A stretch of 8,467 nucleotides of DNA. Origin: CAZWIT01 sp964533435. Lineage in GTDB: Bacteria > Patescibacteriota > Patescibacteriia > UBA1558 > GWA2-36-10. Below, one piece after another: positions 4,496-8,467 of this stretch; positions within the stretch are counted from its first letter, which is position 1, and every line of letters starts with the position of its first letter. The stretch is from positions 1-8,467 of the forward strand of contig CAZHLU010000043.1 of assembly GCA_964533435.1 (NCBI GenBank). Direction: 5' to 3'. The notes beneath the pieces were generated by a model that saw only the letters and a program-made list of their open reading frames with translations, was not told the DNA's origin and searched no databases. A program made the translations under genes and the position numbers.

Positions 4496-5257
4496 TCAGG
4501 AGTCTAGGAGCCAATAAATAAACCTTGCCCAAGGTTTTTTGTGGTATATAGCAAGCTCTACTTTACGCTGAAAATTATACTTAATTTCCCGAATTTTATC
4601 GGAATAATCAAGACCCACAAAAGACAAAATCACAGCAAACAATAACAACAATAAAATCGCACACAAAAAAATAATAAAACTAAATACTTGAGCAAAAAGA
4701 ATACCAACAACTAAACCCTTACATAGGGAAACTAACAAGGTATTGCCGCAGGTAAAAACCAAACCAAAGATAAACAGAATAAACCAAGAGTGAAAAAAGT
4801 TCTTAGCTTTACTCTTAGATTCCACGATATTCATATCGAGGTGGTTCCAAAACGAATAAATCACCAAGGCTATATTCAGGCTAAGCAAGTAAACAAAATT
4901 AAACTGCCAAGAAAGCAATATCAACAAACCTGATATCAGACCAACAACAAAGCCTCGCCCCAAGCCCTGAACCAAACCTTGATCATTTCTAATCAGTCGT
5001 TCTTTAAAGAAGAATACTTTATCATTATTTAAGCCCCAAATTACTACCAGTAGTATTACGTGTATCGGCACAATCAAAATATCCCACCAACGGGACAACT
5101 GGATTGGCAAAGAAAAAGTGTACCAGCTATAAAGCTTAAATGTATTAACTACTGGTAAATTGCCACTAAACTGATAATAAATAAAGCACAATACAGTAGT
5201 CAAAAAAGCGCCGAGCAAAGACAAACGCCAGGCTTGCCGAAAACGGTGCTGTGACAT
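4496..5257 (-). CDS. Polytopic membrane protein, unknown function
   Basis: I do not recognise the family. The 253-residue protein has a short basic N-terminus (SQHRFRQAWR) and about six or seven membrane segments: near residues 13-31, 60-76, two between 102 and 136, and three between 156 and 216. It ends in a charged, basic cytoplasmic tail of about 35 residues (DYSDKIREIKYNF, KKPWARFIYW). A hydrophilic loop at about 77-100 contains FFFKERLIRNDQG. The real start is ATG at 5257: AAAGGAG lies 6 nt upstream. The in-frame TTG at 5260 is too close to that site. It has its own promoter (5313-5341) and terminator (4430-4491), so it is a single-gene unit, divergent from secG. No transporter or enzyme motif is seen. 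Confidence 0.82.
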   Translation of the reverse strand: MSQHRFRQAWRLSLLGAFLTTVLCFIYYQFSGNLPVVNTFKLYSWYTFSLPIQLSRWWDILIVPIHVILLVVIWGLNNDKVFFFKERLIRNDQGLVQGLGRGFVVGLISGLLILLSWQFNFVYLLSLNIALVIYSFWNHLDMNIVESKSKAKNFFHSWFILFIFGLVFTCGNTLLVSLCKGLVVGILFAQVFSFIIFLCAILLLLLFAVILSFVGLDYSDKIREIKYNFQRKVELAIYHKKPWARFIYWLLDS

Positions 5258-5312
5258 CAACGACTCCTTTTGTTAAGGGACAGCTTTCGGGACATTAAGG
5301 CCGAATACAGGC

Positions 5313-5341
5313 ATGTTAAAATAGAGCTAAAAAATAGTCAA
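5313..5341 (-). promoter_or_regulatory. Promoter of the larger membrane-protein gene
   Basis: The minus strand carries TTGACT (5336-5341), a 17-bp spacer and TAACAT (5313-5318). The predicted start near 5306 gives a leader of about 50 nt ending in the AAAGGAG ribosome-binding site. It diverges from the secG promoter. Confidence 0.65.
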
Positions 5342-5367
5342 TTGCCCAACTATATAAATATAAATCC

Positions 5368-5396
5368 TTGACAATAGACACTATTAATGCTAGTAT
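5368..5396 (+). promoter_or_regulatory. Promoter of secG and the downstream cluster
   Basis: TTGACA (5368-5373) and TAGTAT (5391-5396) are 17 bp apart, and TGC directly before the -10 makes it an extended -10 promoter. TATATA at 5394-5399 is an alternative -10. The predicted start near 5403 leaves only about 19 nt before the secG ATG, with no Shine-Dalgarno sequence. Confidence 0.75.
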
Positions 5397-5421
5397 ATAA
5401 AAGAATTGTTTAACTTCTACA

Positions 5422-5640
5422 ATGAAAAACATCCTATACACGGTACAAATTGTCATTTCGATTCTTTTGATTGTCGCGATTCTTTTGCAACAAAAGGGAT
5501 CTAGTCTAGGCATGACCTTTGGTGGCGATAGCTCTATTTATCGTACCAAAAGAGGTGCTGAAAAATTTATTTTTCGTCTGACTATCATCTTGGCTTTTTT
5601 ATTCTTAGCTACTGCTACTGCTAGTATTTTTATTAGCTAG
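5422..5640 (+). CDS. secG: Preprotein translocase subunit SecG
   Basis: SecG is the small, non-essential partner of SecY and SecE in the membrane channel and assists SecA-driven export. The 72-residue length and layout are typical: membrane helix at about 4-22, the conserved LLQQKGSSLGMTFGG loop (21-35), a basic stretch with YRTKRGAEKFIFR, then a second helix at about 53-71. Both termini face outward in the known topology. A good promoter lies directly upstream. Only 46 bp separate its stop from the start of the solute-binding protein, with no terminator, so the two are likely co-transcribed. Confidence 0.95.
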   Translation: MKNILYTVQIVISILLIVAILLQQKGSSLGMTFGGDSSIYRTKRGAEKFIFRLTIILAFLFLATATASIFIS

Positions 5641-5686
5641 AAGCTTGCTTTAACCATCTAAATATATTAAAAGCTTTATCAAAAAA

Positions 5687-7543
5687 TTGCAGTCTTTGTG
5701 GTTTTTGCCAAAGGAAAAAATAAGTCCTCTTATTTCTTCTTGGTCTAAAAAAATTTCCGCAAATCTACCTAATAAACCAACTGATATTAATCAGCAGGTC
5801 TTGCTTAAATTAAACCGCAAAAAAATACCAACTTGGCAACAGATTAAACAATTGCCCAAAGTTTTAAACCCTTTAGAAAAAATCCAACTTAATACTGCTT
5901 TAATTGTTTTAATACTGGCTGTTATTACCTTAGGTTGGCGTTTTTATATGACCACGTCCCAAACCGAAGCATCAAGAGGCGGGAGCTATACCGAAGGTTT
6001 AATTGGTAGTCCCAATCTTATTAACCCAATACTAGCAACTAGCGACGTTGATCGTGATTTAGCTCGCCTTATTTATGCAGGCTTAATGAAATTTGATGAA
6101 AACGGAAACTTAATACCAGATTTAGCTAGCGCTTATAATATTGATGCCAGTCAAAAAATATATACTTTTGAATTAAGACCAAATCTAAAATGGCATAATG
6201 GTGAAAATATTACTGCCGAAGATGTTATCTTTACCTTTAATTCACTAAAAAACCCCGAATTCAAAAGTCCTTATCGTACTAGTTTTAATGGTGTTAATGT
6301 TAGTAAGGTAGACGATGTCACGGTCCAATTTACTTTAGACAAACCCATGTCTAGCTTTCTATCATTACTAACCATTGGCTTAGTACCTGAACATTTATGG
6401 TATAGCATACCAGCTGTTGGCGCACCACTATCTGATTTAAATATAAAACCAATCGGAGCTGGGCCATACAAATTCAAATCATTAACCAGAGACTCAAGTG
6501 GTAATATTAAAAATTACAATTTGACTGCTTATAATGATTACCATAATAATACTCCTTTTATTAATGATCTTACCTTTAAATTTTATCCTGATTATGAGAC
6601 AGCTGTAACTGCTTTACAAAATAAAAATGTTGAAGGTTTAATCTACTTACCAAACCAATACAAAAACACTTTAGCTAGCAATAGCTTAAAACTTTACAAT
6701 TTACATTTTCCCCAATATACTGCTGTATTTTTTAACCCCGCTAACAATAGTTTACTAAATGATGTTGATTTCCGTCGCGCCCTAGCACTAGCCATTGATA
6801 AAGATCGTATTTTAAATGAAGTTTTAAATGGTGATGGCCAAACCTTGGCTACTCCTATTTTGCCAGGTACACTTGGTTTTGATAGCGAGTTAAAAGCTGA
6901 AAATCATTCCCCTGATAAGGCCAAAGAGTTATTAGAAAAATTAGGTTGGCATACCAGTCCTGATCATGCTTTTCGCGTTAAAACAAACAAAAATGCTAAA
7001 GCAGATGATCCAGTTGAAGAGTTAAGTATTAAATTAACTACTATTGATCAAAGTGATAACACTAAAATAATTTCTCTAATTAAAGAAGCCTGGGAAAGTA
7101 TCGGCATTAAAACCGAATTAGAAATTATTAGCAAAGATCGTATTCGCCAAGACGTCATCGAAACTCGTAACTATCAAGCCCTAGTATTTGGTGAAGTCTT
7201 AAATAACGCTTCTGGCCCCTACCCTTTTTGGCATTCTAGCCAGACAAAATACCCCGGCCTAAACTTGAGCATCTTTAGTAATAAAGAAATTGATAGAAAT
7301 TTAGAAATTGCTCGCGGTGCTGGTGACGATACGGCTAAAATAGAAGCTTTAAAAAATTTCCAGAAAAAATTATTAGAATTAAATTATAGTATTATTTTAT
7401 ATAATCCTACTTACACTTATCCGACAGCAAGCAAAATTAAAGGATTGGATTCTCTCCAATTTATTAACGCTCCTGCTGATCGTTTTAATAACATCAACAC
7501 TTGGTATATCAAAACCAAACGTGTACTAAAAAAAACTAACTAA
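5687..7543 (+). CDS. Membrane-anchored peptide-type ABC transporter substrate-binding protein (family 5)
   Basis: This is an oligopeptide/dipeptide-type solute-binding protein (SBP_bac_5, OppA/DppA-like). Typical blocks are LARLIYAGLMKFDENG (126-140), DLASAYN, LRPNLKWHNGENITAEDVIFTFN, GLVPEHLW and IGAGPYKF. Later come FRRALALAIDKDRI and LLEKLGW. It lacks a lipoprotein signal; instead a basic cytoplasmic tail of about 65 residues precedes one membrane helix (about 69-87), placing the binding domain outside the cell. No permease or ATPase gene is in the window, so substrate and partners cannot be told. The only in-frame standard start before the helix is TTG at 5687. The frame opens at 5654, and an ATT at 5666 would add IKSFIKK, which looks like a natural basic N-terminus, so the true start is unsettled. 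No Shine-Dalgarno sequence is seen at either site. RNase J follows after 17 bp. Confidence 0.88.
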   Translation: MQSLWFLPKEKISPLISSWSKKISANLPNKPTDINQQVLLKLNRKKIPTWQQIKQLPKVLNPLEKIQLNTALIVLILAVITLGWRFYMTTSQTEASRGGSYTEGLIGSPNLINPILATSDVDRDLARLIYAGLMKFDENGNLIPDLASAYNIDASQKIYTFELRPNLKWHNGENITAEDVIFTFNSLKNPEFKSPYRTSFNGVNVSKVDDVTVQFTLDKPMSSFLSLLTIGLVPEHLWYSIPAVGAPLSDLNIKPIGAGPYKFKSLTRDSSGNIKNYNLTAYNDYHNNTPFINDLTFKFYPDYETAVTALQNKNVEGLIYLPNQYKNTLASNSLKLYNLHFPQYTAVFFNPANNSLLNDVDFRRALALAIDKDRILNEVLNGDGQTLATPILPGTLGFDSELKAENHSPDKAKELLEKLGWHTSPDHAFRVKTNKNAKADDPVEELSIKLTTIDQSDNTKIISLIKEAWESIGIKTELEIISKDRIRQDVIETRNYQALVFGEVLNNASGPYPFWHSSQTKYPGLNLSIFSNKEIDRNLEIARGAGDDTAKIEALKNFQKKLLELNYSIILYNPTYTYPTASKIKGLDSLQFINAPADRFNNINTWYIKTKRVLKKTN

Positions 7544-7560
7544 ACTAAAAAGAAAAAACT

Positions 7561-8467
7561 ATGTTAAGACATGTTGATTCGACAGAAAATCTGTTAGCCG
7601 AACGTCCGACTTTTGGCAAAGCAACTAAGAAAAGCAATCATCCTAAGACTAGAAATAAACCTGGTCATAAATCTCCTAATAAATTCAGTCATCGCCCCAA
7701 GGTACATAAAACTGGTGCCAGCGATCACAAAAGACCAATTACTAAAATTAGTCGCAGTGCTGCCGCCAAAGCCCTTGCTGGTAAATTACGCATTATCCCT
7801 GTAGGCGGTTGTGAAGAAGTTGGTCGCAATATGACTATTTTTGAATATGAAAATGATATTGTGATCGTTGATATGGGTTTGCAATGGCCAGAAGAAGATA
7901 TGCCTGGCATTGACTATATCATTCCTAATATTACTTATTTAAAAGGTAAAGAAAAAAATATCCGTGGTGTCATTATTACCCATGGCCACTATGACCATAT
8001 TGGCGCTGTACCACACTTAGTACCAGTTTTGGGCAACCCCGTAATCTACGGAACACCCTTAACCCTAGGAATCATCGCTAAACGTCAAGAGGATTATAAG
8101 ACTGGTCCTCTAAGACTAAAATCAATTGCCCGCGATACTGTTTTACAGCTAGGTAAATTCCGCGCTACCTTTTTTGGTGTTTCTCAAAACATCCCTGGTT
8201 CCTTGGGTGTAATTTTAGACACACCAGTTGGCAAAGCAATTCATACTGGAGATTTTAAATTAGACTCCCAACACTCTGGTGATGCTCCAGCTGAAATTGA
8301 AAAAATTAAAGCTTTAGGCAAACAAAACGTATTAGCTTTAATGGCTGACTCCACCAATGCTCCTGAGCCAGGCAAACAACTTGCCGAACACGATATCCAA
8401 GGCAACATTGATGAAATTATTAGTGCTGCCCCTGCTCGCTTGATTATCGGTACTTTTTCTTCCCTTT
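7561..8467 (+). CDS. rnj: Ribonuclease J (3' end cut off by window)
   Basis: RNase J is a metallo-beta-lactamase/beta-CASP ribonuclease with endo- and 5'-3' exonuclease activity in mRNA decay and rRNA maturation. The visible 302 codons comprise a basic, disordered-looking tail (1-75, rich in Lys, His, Arg and Pro), then the nuclease core: LRIIPVGGCEEVGRN (76-90), the metal motif THGHYDHIGA (H141, H143, D145, H146), HTGDFKLD (H228, D231) and ADSTNAPEPG. The beta-CASP part begins before the right edge. One oddity: the third metal motif, normally HSIPDS, reads SQNIPGS, with Gln209 (CAA) at the usual zinc-binding His and Gly in place of Asp. ATG at 7561 is 17 bp after the preceding stop in an A-rich gap without a Shine-Dalgarno sequence, suggesting an operon with the genes before it. 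The frame remains open to the end of the window. Confidence 0.93.
   Translation, partial: MLRHVDSTENLLAERPTFGKATKKSNHPKTRNKPGHKSPNKFSHRPKVHKTGASDHKRPITKISRSAAAKALAGKLRIIPVGGCEEVGRNMTIFEYENDIVIVDMGLQWPEEDMPGIDYIIPNITYLKGKEKNIRGVIITHGHYDHIGAVPHLVPVLGNPVIYGTPLTLGIIAKRQEDYKTGPLRLKSIARDTVLQLGKFRATFFGVSQNIPGSLGVILDTPVGKAIHTGDFKLDSQHSGDAPAEIEKIKALGKQNVLALMADSTNAPEPGKQLAEHDIQGNIDEIISAAPARLIIGTFSSL

Noticed and set aside
5641..5686. AAGCTT/AAGCTTT repeats after secG as a terminator
   Set aside because: The arms are only about six bases, AT-rich and far apart, without a T-run; read-through into the next gene is more likely.
7613..7910. Short ORFs on both strands inside the RNase J gene
   Set aside because: They are out-of-frame shadows; the open frame from 7561 carries the complete metallo-beta-lactamase motifs.

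Overview
The window looks like a piece of chromosome from an uncultured Candidate Phyla Radiation (Patescibacteria) bacterium. The backbone is AT-rich (a 60-base sample inside uvrC is 28% G+C). The housekeeping proteins have shapes common in that group: a short UvrC, a membrane-anchored solute-binding protein and an RNase J with a basic N-terminal tail. TGA ends the gene at 4496, directly before an intrinsic terminator, so the standard code applies, not the TGA=Gly code of some CPR lineages. The lineage assignment is inference from these traits.

Bases 1-2300 hold most of a diversity-generating retroelement (DGR). In order they are: the 3' part of an avd accessory gene (+ strand), a 121-bp template repeat (TR, 345-465), and two paralogous target genes on the minus strand (821-1393 and 1519-2079). 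Each target ends in a 121-bp variable repeat (VR1 831-951, VR2 1523-1643). Aligned without gaps, VR1 differs from TR at 17 positions and VR2 at 20. Every difference falls on a T of the + strand, which is an adenine of the TR/VR sense strand. That is the signature of adenine-specific mutagenic retrohoming. The reverse transcriptase is not in the window and presumably lies left of base 1. The target genes are GC-rich (about 60% in a 60-base sample) inside an AT-rich genome. A consensus sigma70-type promoter on the minus strand (2270-2298), flanked by a repeated 10-mer, drives target 2 and probably target 1. The TR is transcribed against avd and sits between two minus-strand intrinsic terminators, so it is probably its own small RNA unit.

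Bases 2383-5257 hold uvrC (+), a bidirectional terminator, and two minus-strand genes for unrecognised multi-pass membrane proteins, each with a recognisable promoter. Bases 5368-8467 are a + strand cluster: secG with its own promoter, a membrane-anchored peptide-type ABC solute-binding protein, and RNase J, which runs off the right edge. In this RNase J the conserved histidine of the third metallo-beta-lactamase metal motif reads as glutamine.

The DGR should work as follows. Avd and the missing RT copy the TR RNA with errors opposite adenines, and the mutated cDNA replaces VR1 or VR2. This diversifies about 40 C-terminal residues of two related proteins. Neither protein has a visible signal peptide or membrane segment, so where the diversified surface acts is open.
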